Shown: positions 46,474 through 56,645 of the stretch, piece by piece
Position numbering within the stretch: position 1 is the stretch's first letter
Layout: the number at the start of each line of letters is the position of its first letter
Assembly: GCF_022682495.2 (NCBI RefSeq)
Contig: NC_071392.1
Coordinates: 89,110,797-89,174,796, forward strand
Direction: 5' to 3'
Length of the DNA: 64,000 nt
DNA from: Desmodus rotundus
Lineage: Eukaryota > Chordata > Mammalia > Chiroptera > Phyllostomidae
Translations under genes and position numbers: made by a program
Notes under the pieces: generated by a model
Told to the model about the DNA's origin: nothing
The model's input: only the letters and a program-made list of their open reading frames with translations
The model's database searches: none

Positions 46474-47106
46474 ACCTGTTATGTTGTGGGCGAAGCCTTA
46501 GATATTTGCCGGGGCTGCATTATGGTGTTGCCTGTGGGGGAGGGGTCCAAGAGGGAACAATGATGCTTGCTCAGCTCTTAGTGGGCTTTTAGTCACTTCA
46601 CCCGCTGTCCACAAGCAAATCGGGCCCTTCTGGTGCTGATTCCCAGGTGGGTGGATTTGTGTACGTTCTAGGACCCTGTGGGTCTCTCCAACAACCTCTC
46701 TTGTGAGACTGGGAGTTTCTCCCACTGCTGCAACCCCTACAGATTTGTACAGCCAGAGGTTTTGAGGCTTTATTTCCCATCATTGGAACCCTGAGTTGCA
46801 CGGTGTGTCTTGCTGCCCAGTTGTTCCTTCTGGTTTATCCGCACACAAGAGTGGGACCACCTTCTCAGCCAGACGCTGCCTTGTCGCACATCCTCACCGC
46901 CCAGGCTTCTTCCCATCTCCTCTACTCCTACCAGTCTAGATGAATGTGTCCTTAACTCCTTGGTTGTCGGACTTCCATACTGCTTGGTTTCCTGGCAGTT
47001 CTGGTTGTTTTTTATTTTTAGATTGGTTGTTACCCTTCTTTTTGGTTGTGTGAGGAAGCGAAGCATTTCTACCTAAACCTCCATCTTGGCCGGAAGTCTA
47101 ATGACT

Positions 47107-47629
47107 AACTTTGAATAAAGACATAAACAGTGTTTTTATTTGAGCAATTCTTACACATTTAGGTCTTTGGAATCTGGCTCCTTGGTTGTTTGAGAAATAA
47201 CAGAATCCATTTCCAACTTGGGCGTGTATCTCTGTTGCTTCTCTTTAAAGCCATGGATTTAAAGATTTTGAATGACTTTAAGTAGAGACTAAACTCAGCT
47301 CTTGTCTCTAGAAAGCCATTTGTTAAGATATTAACTGGAATTTTTTAATACTTGTAATCTGTAATTACTTGAACTTAATTGTAATTATGCTCTTCTATAT
47401 AGAGATGGGATGATATATTTACATTTTATAAGTATGTATACGTTTTGCAAACCTTTAATTTCTTAAGGAAGTCATGTAGGCTTATCTAAGGTAGTAAATG
47501 CCCTTCCTAGAAGACATACACTAGAACCCTAATTACTGAATGCACAAATAAGTGGTGTACATTTACAAGATCTTTAAGTTCAGATTCTTTCCTGATTAAG
47601 CAAGTGAAATTTTAAAATAATTTGCATTC
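47107..47629. other. intron 1, AT-rich, unassigned
   Basis: No gene or named repeat recognised. Confidence 0.35.
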
Positions 47630-47755
47630 AGCCTTGGTCAGGGCATGTGCTAGAGGCAGCCAATTGATGTTTCTCTCTCCGCCACCCCTCCGCCCCACCC
47701 CCCAAAATCAATGAACGTGTCCTCAAGTGAGAATCTTAAAAATAAATAAAAATAA
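47630..47755 (+). mobile_element. VES-type SINE fragment, 3'-extended type
   Basis: Head truncated to CAGCCTTGGTCAGGGCATG, with the A/B-box region deleted. The body retains CAATTGATGTTTCTCTCTCC and the 3' extension AATCAATGAACGTGTCCTCA plus AGTGAGAATC, followed by an A-rich tail. Confidence 0.8.
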
Positions 47756-48061
47756 TTAACATTCAAATACTAATTAATGATTATTTAGGTGAAGTAGAAA
47801 GCCCTAAATAATTTTAGGATGTAAGTATGAATAGTGTCCAGTTCGTGAACTCGCTGGCTCTCCCTGACCTGTTGGTTTGTGGCCCTTCAGACTTGTCATC
47901 CATCACATGGTCTCATCCTGAAGCTTTTGCTGTCTCTTGCATGCTGCCCCTTGGAGCAGGGTTGTCTCTGCGAATTGAAGAGGAAGTCTTGGTAGCACCT
48001 TTTAGAGTAGCTCACCATCACCCTCCATGGAAACAGCTTGCTGGGGCAGGGAGGCCATGGA

Positions 48062-48290
48062 AAGAATGTGACTTTGGCATCCACATGCTTGGGTCTGAAT
48101 CCTTTCCACTTATTAGCAGAGTATCTTTAGGCAAATTATTTAACTTCTGTGAGCCTGAGTTTCCTCATTTGTAAGAAGTAGACAGTACCATGTAGAGAAT
48201 ACGGTATCACGAGGGTTCGATGAGAGAAAATGTTACAGCTCCCATTGGCACAGAGTCTAGCCTTGTAGCCTCTAGTAAATGTTACGTCCT
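48062..48290 (-). repeat. MIR SINE, near full length
   Basis: TTGGGTCTGAATCCTTTCCA, CTTATTAGCAGAGTATCTTT, GCAAATTATTTAACTTCTGT, GAGCCTGAGTTTCCTCATTT and CACAGAGTCTAGCCTTGTAG appear in the order of a MIR read in complement. Confidence 0.85.
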
Positions 48291-49014
48291 TCCCTCACAG
48301 AGTTAGTAAACAGACATGGAGCAGCGGTTCCATGTGACAGACACGTCTGGGGGTGGGCACGGGCGTGCGTGTGTAGGGGGATATGCGGAAGGTGGTAGTG
48401 GAGTCCGCTCGCTGAATAGAGCGAGTAGCTCTGTGCATGTTAGAAATGAACCTGGAGCAGTGTGGAAGATGGGTTGGAGGGGGTGAGACTGGTGACCAAC
48501 GAGTGGGGAGACTTGTTAGTGACCCGGGGAGAGATCCAGCCATCCTGTCATTTTACCCAGAAGAGTATGTATCTGGTAAGGATGGTGTTTCTGGTTTTGC
48601 TGTTTTATTTATTTTTTTAAATATATTTATTGATTATGCTATTACAGTTGTCCCATTTCTGCCCCCCTCACTCCACTCCATCCTGCCCACCCCCTCCCTC
48701 CCACATTTCCCCCCATAGTTCATGTCCATGGGTCATACTTATAAGTTCTTTGGCTTCTACATTTCCTATGCTATTCTTACCCTCCCCCTGTCTATTTTCC
48801 ACCTATCATCTATGCTACTTATTCTCTGTACCTTTCCCCCCCTCTTCCCCTCCCACTCCCCTGTTGACAACCCTCCATGTGATCTCCATCTCTATGGTTC
48901 TGTTCCTGTTCTAGTTGTTTGCCTAGTTTGCTCTTGTTTTTGTTTTAGGTGTGGTCGTTAATAACTGTGAGTTTGCTGTCATTTTTACTGTTCCTATTTT
49001 TTATCTTCTTTTTC

Positions 49015-49837
49015 TTAGGTTACTCCCTTTAACATTTCATATAATAAGGGCTTGGTGATGATGAACTTCTTTAACTTGACCTTATCTGAGAAGCACTTTA
49101 TCTTTCCTTCCATTCTAAATGATAGCTTTGCTGGATACAGTAATCTTGGATGTAGGTCCTTGCCTTTCATGACTTGGAATACTTCTTGCCAGCCCCTTCT
49201 TGCCTGTAAGGTCTCTTTGGAGAAATCAGCTGACAGTCTTATGGGAAGTCCTTTGTAGGTAACTGTCTCCTTTTCTCTTGCTGCTTCTAAGATTCTCTCC
49301 TTCTGTTTCATCTTGGCTAATGTAATTATGAAGTGCCTTGGTGTGTTCCTCCTTGGGTCCAGCTTCTTTGGGACTCTCTAAGCTTCCTGGAAGTCTATTT
49401 CCTTTGCCAGATGAGGGAAGTTCTCCTTCATTATTTGTTCAAATAAGTTTTCAATTTTTTGTTCTTCCTCTCTTCTCCTTCTGGCAGCCCTATAATTCGG
49501 ATGTTGGAACGTTTCAAGATGTCCTGGAGGTTCCTAAGCCTCTCCTCATTCTTCCGAATTCTGGTTTCTTCATTCTTTCTAGTTGGATGTTTCTTTCTTC
49601 CTTCTGGTCCACACCGTTGATTTGAGTCCCAGTTTCCTTTGCATCACTATTGGTTCCCTGTACATTTTCCTTTGTTTCTCTTAGCATAGGCTTCATTTTT
49701 TCATCTGGTTTTCGAACAGATTCAACCAATTCTGTGAGCATCTTGATAACCAGTGTTTTGAACTGTGCATCCAATAGGTTGGCTATCTCTTCCTCACTTA
49801 GTTGTATTTTTTCTGGAGCTTTGAAGTGTTCTGTCAT
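49015..49837 (-). pseudogene. L1-type ORF1 remnant of element B
   Basis: The N-terminal part (49514-49837) reads IQLSEEEIANLLDAQFKTLVIKMLTELVE, an L1 ORF1p signature. The C-terminal part (49015-49311) reads KERILEAAREKETVTYKGLP, RLSADFSKETLQARRGW and LYEMLKGVT before the stop, which is the conserved ORF1p C-terminal domain. The middle is broken by frameshifts. The stop at 49015 is followed only by 3' UTR. Confidence 0.85.
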
Positions 49838-49841
49838 TTGG

Positions 49842-49873
<32 letters not shown>

Positions 49874-50260
49874 GTCTTGGCGCCTCTGTTACTTTAAGGG
49901 GCGGAGCCTTAGGTGTTCACCGGGGTGGGGTAACGCTGGTTGCTGCTCTGTGACGCTGTATGTGGGGGAGGGGCCGAGAGGGAGCAATGGCGCCCGCTCC
50001 CCTCTCCACCGGACTCCAATCTTTCACTCCGCTACCCACAATCAAACTGGGCCTCTCTGGTGCTGGTTCCCGAGTGGGTGGGCTTGTGCATGCCCTAGGC
50101 CCCTGTGGGTCTCTCCAACGACCTCTCCTGTGAGGCTGGGAATCTCTCCTGCTGCTGCCCCAAACCCCATGGGTGTTTTCAATCAGAGGTTTGAGGCTTT
50201 ATTTCCCCTGTGCTGGAGCCCTGGGTTGCGCGGTCTGCTTCGCTCCCCACTGTTTGTCTG

Positions 50261-50436
50261 GTTTATCTGTGCTCGAATGTGGGGCCTCGGGGTGCTACCT
50301 GCCGCTCTGCCTGCCCCGTTCTCCGCCACTGTGAGTCCGGCCCTCTCGCTTTATCTGTGCGCGAATGTGGGGCCACAGGATCTGCTAGTGGTCAGACTGC
50401 CTGCCCCATTCGTCCCACGCTCCGCCAGTCTCGGTC
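50261..50436 (-). repeat. tandem duplication of an 88-bp unit in the element B 5' UTR
   Basis: GTTTATCTGTGCTCGAATGT at 50261 recurs as CTTTATCTGTGCGCGAATGT at 50349, followed in both by GGGGCC and later CTGCCTGCCCC. Element A has a single, diverged counterpart near 46836. Confidence 0.75.
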
Positions 50437-50744
50437 CCGCCATGGCCACACGAGTCCTCTCCGCCCCGGTGCCCGTCTCCGCCCCTCCTACCGGTCTGGA
50501 CGTATGTTTCTTTTTTATCTACTTGGTGTCGGACTTCCTTGCCCTTCGATTTTCTGTCAGTTCTGGTTGTGCGAGGAGGCGCAGTGTGTCTACCTACGCC
50601 GCCATCTTGGTTCCCCTCCTGTTTTTGCTGTTCTGAACATAAGCACAGTAGAACTGTGGTGGCCAGTGCCTTAACCAGACCTTTACTAAAGGGTCATGCC
50701 AGCGTCTTTCCACCTTGTCGAGGGCATTGCTAGCCTTCTCTCTC

Positions 50745-51070
50745 CTCGTTTCTCTTTCTGTTAAATCTTCTATACAAAAATGGTATCATAGTGTATGGTT
50801 TTTCTGTCACTTTTCTCACTCAGGGCTCTCTTTATAGTTCATCCGTGTTGCAGTGTGGATGTGAAGTTGACCCACTTGGTGCGTGGTCTGCTGTGTGACT
50901 CCTACAGTTTTTTTGTGAGTTCTGTTGGTGGACATGCAGGTGGTTTCCACGTTTGGGGTTTTTGTTGTTCTCATAAACAGTGTCGCAGAAGCACATGTCT
51001 GCATGTTTCCTGGTGTACATACACTGAGTTTCTGTGGGTCTAAACCGTTTGTCTTGCTGGTGATGTGCAT
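50745..51070 (-). mobile_element. old L1 3' UTR fragment (antisense)
   Basis: TATACAAAAATGGTATCATA, TTCATCCGTGTTGCAGTGTG, GGTGGACATGCAGGTGGTTT and CATAAACAGTGTCGCAGAAG follow the L1M 3'-UTR consensus in complement. Confidence 0.7.
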
Positions 51071-51180
51071 ACTTCACTCAAGTCTTACAAAACAGTTAGT
51101 GGCTTGTTGAGAAATACCCAGGATCATTGGCATTTTAACCAGATTTCAAATGTCACTAAAGTAGAAAAGCTAAGCTTATT

Positions 51181-51384
51181 ATTTATTTATTTATTTATTT
51201 AATCAATCCTCACCCAAGGATATGTTCATTGATTTTTAGAGGGTGGTAGGAAGAGAAACCTCAATTTGTTGTTCCACTTATTTATTCATTGGTTGATTCT
51301 GGTATGTGCCCTGACCTGGGATCAAACCTGCAGCCTTTCAGTTTACAGAACAATGCTCCAACCAACTGAGCCACCCAGCTGGGG
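51181..51384 (-). mobile_element. VES-type SINE, variant body and 3'-extended
   Basis: The left end has a long TTTA repeat then AATCAATCCTCACCCAAGGA plus TATGTTCATTG. The body has TTGTTGTTCCACTTATTTAT, and the head ends GAGCCACCCAGCTGGGGC. Confidence 0.85.
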
Positions 51385-52810
51385 CTTCTCTGATTACTTT
51401 AGAGTTTATGGGTTCCTCCCCTGGAGTAGAAATATAGTTATGTTCATTAAAGTCTTAGGAATTTATGGTTTACCAGTTTTTTCTTATGCTTTTCCCCCAA
51501 TCTTATGCTTTATATTTGTGCTTATAGTATTATGAAACTAGAGTTTGCAGGAGTTACTATGATAAGATTCTGTGATTTTTTTTTTCATAGTGCTTCCTCC
51601 ATTGACTTCTTTCCTTACAGCTGGCAATGGTGAAAGTATGTCTTGACTTTTGAGTGATGACTCATAGTTGCAGTGGTATATTTCTACCCTGCATAGAAGG
51701 TGGTGGATGGGGAAAAAATGAAGTCTTAAGAATTTATATCCCTGTCCGTTCTGTATGTGGGAATTGCAGACTTGTCGGAGGCTCTGCTTGTGCCCCTCCC
51801 TGTCGTCTGCTCACCACCAGATTTCAGAAATTCAGTGGACACTCTGTCACCCAGCTCGAGGCCTTCCTTTCCACATCCAGCCCCCGTTATCGGGGGTGAT
51901 CCAGCTTCTACATGGGCAGCCCTCCCAGGGCCTTGACCTCTCACTCTCAGAGCTCCCTTCTGATCCTAGGCCTGGCCCACCTGCACCATGTCCAGAGTTG
52001 TCAGTCCCACTTCCAGCCACAGCTCCCTGTCCTTTATCCCTCACTCTTTTTTGTGGGAGAGGAAGAGGGCATCCCTCATTGTATATTACATCCCCTTCCA
52101 GCTTTCTTCCCTCTTCATGACCAAGGTTCTTAAAGACAGTCTGCATTTTGGTCCCTTCCAACCTGTTCCAGTTTCATTTCTAGCCTTAAAACCACAGTGA
52201 AGCTATCCTTGCTGAGGTCACCAGTGACGTACATGAAACTAAAGCCCAAAGCGTCATTTCAGAGGTCATCGTGATGATGAAAATAATGTCTAGCATTTAT
52301 GAAACACAGTGCTGCCTTATTTAGTCCCGACTCTTGAGTGATTAAGAGATTTCCCCCAAAAGCATACAGAAGTAATGGCAGTGACCACTGTTGGGTCTGG
52401 CCAGCCGTGGCCTTTTCTTCCTTGGGCCTCCAGGAGGAAGAGGGGTGGGGAGTCTCTTACTGTTTGGGGCTTTAATTTTGCAAGTACAAGCTGTGGGTTC
52501 CCCATCATCTAGTCAGTTTCAAAGTATTCCTCAGAACTCAGTTTGGACTCGTCTTTCTGTAATTTTTCTGATTCACTGGTTCCAGATTCAAGTAGTGCCT
52601 ATAGAGATGATTACAAGCACCACAGAATCACCCTGTGCAGAAGTAAACCACCTGCCACCAATCCGTCCCTCCTCCAGTGTGTTCTGTCCCAGTAGATGGT
52701 CCCATAGTCCATTCATCTTACAGCTATATGCAGATATTTATCATACCTACTCACTTCAGCAGGAGAGAACTACTTCAGTGGCTGCTTGTTGCAGTCTTTC
52801 CTATAACTGT
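51385..52810. other. intron 1, unassigned
   Basis: C/T-rich unique-looking DNA. Overlapping ORFs at 51654-52200 and 52391-52813 carry no known domain and no consistent splice structure. Confidence 0.45.
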
Positions 52811-52825
52811 TAAAAAGTAAACACC

Positions 52826-52877
52826 AGGCTGGTCCAATGGTAGTGGATTATCAGAACTCAACTAAAGTTAGTGTCGC
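52826..52877 (+). pseudogene. RNY4P: tailless Y4 RNA retropseudogene (5' fragment)
   Basis: AGGCTGGTCCAATGGTAGTG, then GATTATCAGAACTCAAC and TTAGTGTCGC match the 5' half of vertebrate Y4 RNA (remembered as GGCTGGTCCGATGGTAGTGG, TTATCAGAACTT, TTAGTGTCACTAAAG). The 52-bp insert is bracketed by a perfect 15-bp duplication, TAAAAAGTAAACACC, at 52811-52825 and 52878-52892. There is no poly(A) tail, and the insert ends inside the Y RNA loop region. This is the layout of a tailless retropseudogene made by L1 machinery. It keeps only about half of the RNA and cannot form the Y-RNA stem, so it is non-functional as a Y RNA. Confidence 0.9.
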
Positions 52878-52892
52878 TAAAAAGTAAACACC

Positions 52893-54025
52893 TAGAAGCT
52901 CTTTAGCCAGGGACTGGTTTGATGAACAGTAGACTGTTACATTGCTCATGAAACCAGTGAGGTGTATTTCGTTGTGAAGTGAAGTATATCTTGTTATTAA
53001 GTGGAAAAGTTGCAGAAGAGTTGTGGTTGATCCCAAGAGTTAGGGATCAGCACAGATTTCTCTTTCTCTTTTAACTGTGTTGTTCCTTAAAACAGGGATT
53101 TCTTGAAAAACCAGTCATGTTCAGGAAGAAATACTCTGGCCAAATCAGTTTGAGGAGATACTTTATATTGTTTTTCTGACGGAAAGTCATAAGACATGTT
53201 TGCTTATTAAGGCCGCTGAAGTCTTGTAGCAAACAAAATATTTAACTTCACTGGAGCCAGCATTTCCCAAACGGCCTTCATGTCCCGTTAGACGATGTCC
53301 AGTTGGTGTTCTTCTGAAGCAGCCCTTTCATTGCCGATGAAACTCTGACTCACCGGTACCAGAGAGGATGTATTTTTCAGAATTCGTAGCTGTTAGTTCA
53401 CACTTCTACTCTATGAAGGAATTTTATACACTCTTAATCTTGAGAAACAGGTTGTTTGATTAGTGCATGGTCTGAATTGTTAGAGTTTGTTTAATGTCGA
53501 TCATGTTGGCTTTCATGTCCCCTTGGAACGAGAGACTTTTCAGTGGGACAAGTCCTTAAGCGTACAGCCTCCCTTCTTCACTAGACCTGCTTACATGGAC
53601 TCTTGTGTGCTTTTCCATTGTCTTACTTTCCTGGGAAGAGATGAAGGTGAAAGGTATTGGGGGGGGGGGTGCGTGGGCATTGTCATTCAGGCTTCATGGC
53701 CACTGGCTGGTATGAGAAGGTACTGCTGGCTGCTGCCCTTAGGTTGCACTTCGTGCCTCGGTTTCGCTAACTTCCAAATAGTGAATTAGAAATCTGTAGG
53801 TTCTGTGTCCAAAAACTTCAGTGTTCCTCCTGGGTGCCCCTGACCACAGTCAGTAACCCCTGTAATGCCAAGGGTCTACGAGGGAGGACCCCCCAGAAAA
53901 TGGAATTATCTTCTGGAGGGTGGGCCCCTTCTAGTACAGGCTTCTCTGCCAGGTAAGTGTGCAAGGAACCCATCTGTATCAGTGCACCAGCTGGCTTTGT
54001 TGTGAGAGGCTGTGTTCAGCTTCAG
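52893..54025. other. intron 1, unassigned
   Basis: No gene recognised. A (G)10 tract lies at about 53660-53670. The ORF 53487-53789 has no known domain. Confidence 0.4.
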
Positions 54026-54029
54026 TGAA

Positions 54030-54410
54030 TTTTTTTTGCAGACTCAACACATTTGCCGATTTCATGATGGGTGATTTACGAGTGCACCTGCCCACACTGC
54101 AGAGTGTTCAGCAGTTTTTTAGTAAAAACAGCATGACCCCCATGTCCCGCCCCAAATTACCCAATATCACCCCAGGTGACTTTTTCCCCCTGCATGAAAT
54201 AAGTCCTCAAAAGGACTTTTTGCCGATGTGGAAGAAGTGAAACAAAAAATGGCAGTAGCACTAAAAGACATGAAAATTGACAAGTTCAAAACTGTTTTGA
54301 ACAGTGGGAAAAAACATCTTGATAGGTATATTGCATCAAATGGAGAGTACTTTGAAGGTGACTGAAGTTTAAACAATTTTTTATCAAATTCCGGGGGCGT
54401 GTTTTGGTCC
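54030..54410 (+). mobile_element. mariner transposase C-terminal fragment
   Basis: The frame ending at 54240 contains SVQQFFSKNSMTPMSRPKLPNITPGDFFPLHE, and a shifted frame continues with KQKMAVALKDMKID, then FEGD and a stop at about 54363. This is the distal third of a DD34D mariner transposase with a frameshift between the parts. The 3' terminal region follows (CCGGGGGCGTGTTTTGGTCC). The 5' part is missing. It is a different mariner family from its right-hand neighbour. Confidence 0.8.
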
Positions 54411-54462
54411 TCCCGCATATATACCAGTGTACTTTTGAAAACTGCCTGATTTCCTAAGTGTA

Positions 54463-55144
54463 CAAGGTCTGTCCGGAAGGTACCCAGCCATGTCATGTGA
54501 AAAACAGAGACATTATTGAAGGAGATACAAGAAACATAGTATACAGGACAGCGACACCTCAGTCCCCTTCAAAGCAGGCACCTTAGGACCTCACACAGTT
54601 CTCCTAGTCGCCATCAGCCAATCTGTCGTATTTTCTTGAATCTCACTGACAGTCTGAAATTTCTTTCCTTCCAAAGGTGATTTAGTTTGGGGGAAAGCCA
54701 GAAGTCACAGGACGCCAAATGTTGGCTGTAGTGGGGCTGAGTCACCTGAGTGATTTGATGTTTGACCACAAAACTCTCTGCCAGATGTAATACCTGTCAG
54801 GTACATTGCCGCAACGAAGCTGCCAATCACCAGGTGCCCATAGCTGTGGCCTTCTGAATCATTGGAATAGTTTCCGCGAAGGAATGTTCAAGCTTCATGG
54901 AAAATTAGATGCAAATTCGTTGCTCTACTGTCTCAGTCATTTTGAATGTGACGGCCATACAGTACAATGCTCACTCAGCAGCGTCTTCCACCCCTGTGGA
55001 AGTGACATTGTACAGTGACGGTGTCGTTGTTCACATGTGTGTGTTCTAGTCCACTCTCCTTGGCTGCCATGACATCTCCTTGGAGGTCACACAAACCGTT
55101 CTCCTTATATTAGCGGTGGCTATACTTTTTCTGGACAGACCTCA
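54463..55144 (-). mobile_element. decayed mariner transposon (same family as 839-1546)
   Basis: The left end CAAGGTCTGTCCGGAAGGTA is complemented by CTTTTTCTGGACAGACCTCA at the right. TA flanks at 54461-54462 and 55145-55146 fit mariner insertion. The interior in minus orientation carries the same transposase-derived blocks as the copy at 839 (for example the complement of CAGCTTCATCACAACAATATG near 54810-54830, and of AGCCCCCTACAGCCAAGATTTGG near 54735). Internally deleted to about 680 bp, with no intact frame. Confidence 0.85.
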
Positions 55145-55430
55145 TATATTTTGTTCAGTTTGTTTTTAATATCTATTGGCTTTCTGGCCATCCTAAGTCT
55201 TTTGGCTATGAGATGTGATATACTATTAGGAAAATACTGAAAAACGTTCGAACCTTTCTGACTTTTCATGAAGTCTGCTTAAGATTCTTGACAGATTTTG
55301 ATGGCCCAGTTATGGAATGGAGAGTTTATAGCTTGTAAAGTGGCATATTTCTGAAAATTCAACATTGACTGATAAGCTAGTCTTTTATGGGCACCTTTAT
55401 TGTATCTTATTGCTCCAAGCAATTTCTTTT
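55145..55430. other. intron 1, unassigned
   Basis: No recognised feature. Confidence 0.3.
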
Positions 55431-55636
55431 TTAAAGATTTTATATATTTATTTTTAGAGAGAGGGGAAGGGAAAGAGAAAGAAAGGGAGAGAAACATCAA
55501 TTGTGTGGTTGCTTCTCACATGCCCCCAACTTGGGACCTGGCCTGCAACCCAGGCATGTGCCCTGACTGGGAATGGAACCAGCAGCCCTTTGGTTCACAG
55601 GCCTGCACTCACTCTACTGAGCCACACCAGCCCAGG
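55431..55636 (-). mobile_element. VES-type SINE
   Basis: Tail TTTTATATATTTATTTTTAG at the left, CCACACCAGCCCAGGC head at the right; otherwise close to the other minus copies. Confidence 0.92.
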
Positions 55637-56399
55637 CTTTTCCAATCAGTTTTACAATTACTTTAATTCATCAAAAAAGATGCATAAGCAGGTTAAACAC
55701 TCACAAACATACCCTAAGGTGGAAAACTCCATTCCCAGAATATCTTGGGTCCATTTGGACACCCTGGTAGACACAGAGGTGCCAGCCTGGGGTATGTGGT
55801 CCGCAAAGCAGCCAGCAGTCATTCTGCCAGGGCTGCCTCAGAGCCAAAGGCCTGGCCCTGCTGGGGGTTTGGAGGGGCTGGTCACAGTTCACCGCCCCTC
55901 TACCCAGTCCTGCTTCCACCTTTCACCTCACTGGCTTCATCCCTAAGAAGCACCTTCCTTCCACCCAAACTCTGTCCTACCATCTCTCCAGAGAGGCCAG
56001 CCGGGGATAGCAGCTCACAGTTGCTGTCAGTAGGTGACCCCCCTGCCCCAAGACATTTTCCTGTTGTGCTTATTTTTAACGTTTGCTTTTAGACTTAGTT
56101 TTAGATTTCTTTGCTGCAATATTAGCGATTAATGTTTAAGTACATAAATGTGAAGCTCTCTAAGCAGTATTATATATATAGGATTATCCTCTTTAAACTT
56201 CTCAGTTTAAAGATAAGGACATGAATTTTTGAAATCCTCAGATCAACTGTGAATGAAGTTTGGCTACTAGGCAGGGACAACTAGAAAGAGGGAATGGTTA
56301 GATGGAAAGAGAAAACAATGAAGCACAGAAAAGCCAAGTAGAGGAGAAGCTTTCAGTTTTTCACCATTGAGCATCTTGTCATATGTGACCTTTAAAAAA
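55637..56399. other. intron 1, unassigned
   Basis: Unique-looking. ORFs of 147 and 115 codons (55503-55946, 55745-56092) start in or beside the SINE and show no domain. Confidence 0.4.
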
Positions 56400-56645
56400 C
56401 TAAGAACCATGTGATTTCACTCGTTTGTGGGATATAAAAATGACCTTGGGGACACAGACAGTGGTGTGGTGGTTTCCTGAGGGAGAGGGTGAGGCGGTGG
56501 GTAGGGCCCGATTAATTAATATACAGGTGGCTCGACTGGGACGGTAGGCAAAGTGCAATGTACAGATCTTGTATCACAGAAATGTACATTTGAAACCTAC
56601 CTGATCTTATTAAACAATGCCACTCCAGTAACTTCATTAAAAAAC
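56400..56645 (+). mobile_element. L1 3' UTR fragment with A-rich end
   Basis: GTGATTTCACTCGTTTGTGG, GACACAGACAGTGGTGTGGT, GGTTTCCTGAGGGAGAGGGT and GTACATTTGAAACCTACCTG resemble the plus-strand 3' UTR of bat-lineage L1. Confidence 0.6.

Larger units (their letters stand above)
44942..47095 (-). mobile_element. half-L1 (HAL1-like) element A, 5'-complete, ORF2 absent
   Basis: Minus-strand retroposon read 47095 to 44942. A 5' UTR of about 620 bp begins CTTCCGGCCAAGATGGAGG (a YY1-like CAAGATGG at the start, as in L1). A disrupted ORF1 follows (46473 to 45627), containing IELSDEEIANLSDAKFKTLVVRMLTELVE and, in another frame, EIENLFEQITKENFSNLV..VQKAQRVPKKLDPRRNTPRHI, both L1 ORF1p blocks. The 3' UTR then starts at once; there is no ORF2. 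GTTTAATGACT (44931-44941) and GTCTAATGACT (47096-47106) are an 11-bp target duplication with one mismatch. A VES SINE and a SINE fragment are nested in the 3' UTR. Antisense to CUL1. Confidence 0.82.
48605..50619 (-). mobile_element. half-L1 (HAL1-like) element B, 5'-complete, ORF2 absent
   Basis: Minus-strand retroposon with the same architecture as element A. The 5' end AGGAGGGGAACCAAGATGG is followed by a CpG-rich 5' UTR of about 780 bp, a broken ORF1 (49837 to 49015) and a 410-bp 3' UTR ending in an A-rich tail (read here as TTATTTATTTTTTTAAATAT). TGGTTTTGCTGTT (48592-48604) and TGTTTTTGCTGTT (50620-50632) form a 13-bp target duplication with one mismatch, so both ends are defined and no ORF2 was present at insertion. 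A run of 30 T (49844-49873) lies just upstream of ORF1, and an 88-bp unit is duplicated in the 5' UTR. Confidence 0.87.

Noticed and set aside
51654..52813. Cluster of plus-strand ORFs that could suggest a small gene in intron 1.
   Set aside because: Frames overlap inconsistently, composition is C/T-rich, and no protein family or splice pattern is visible.
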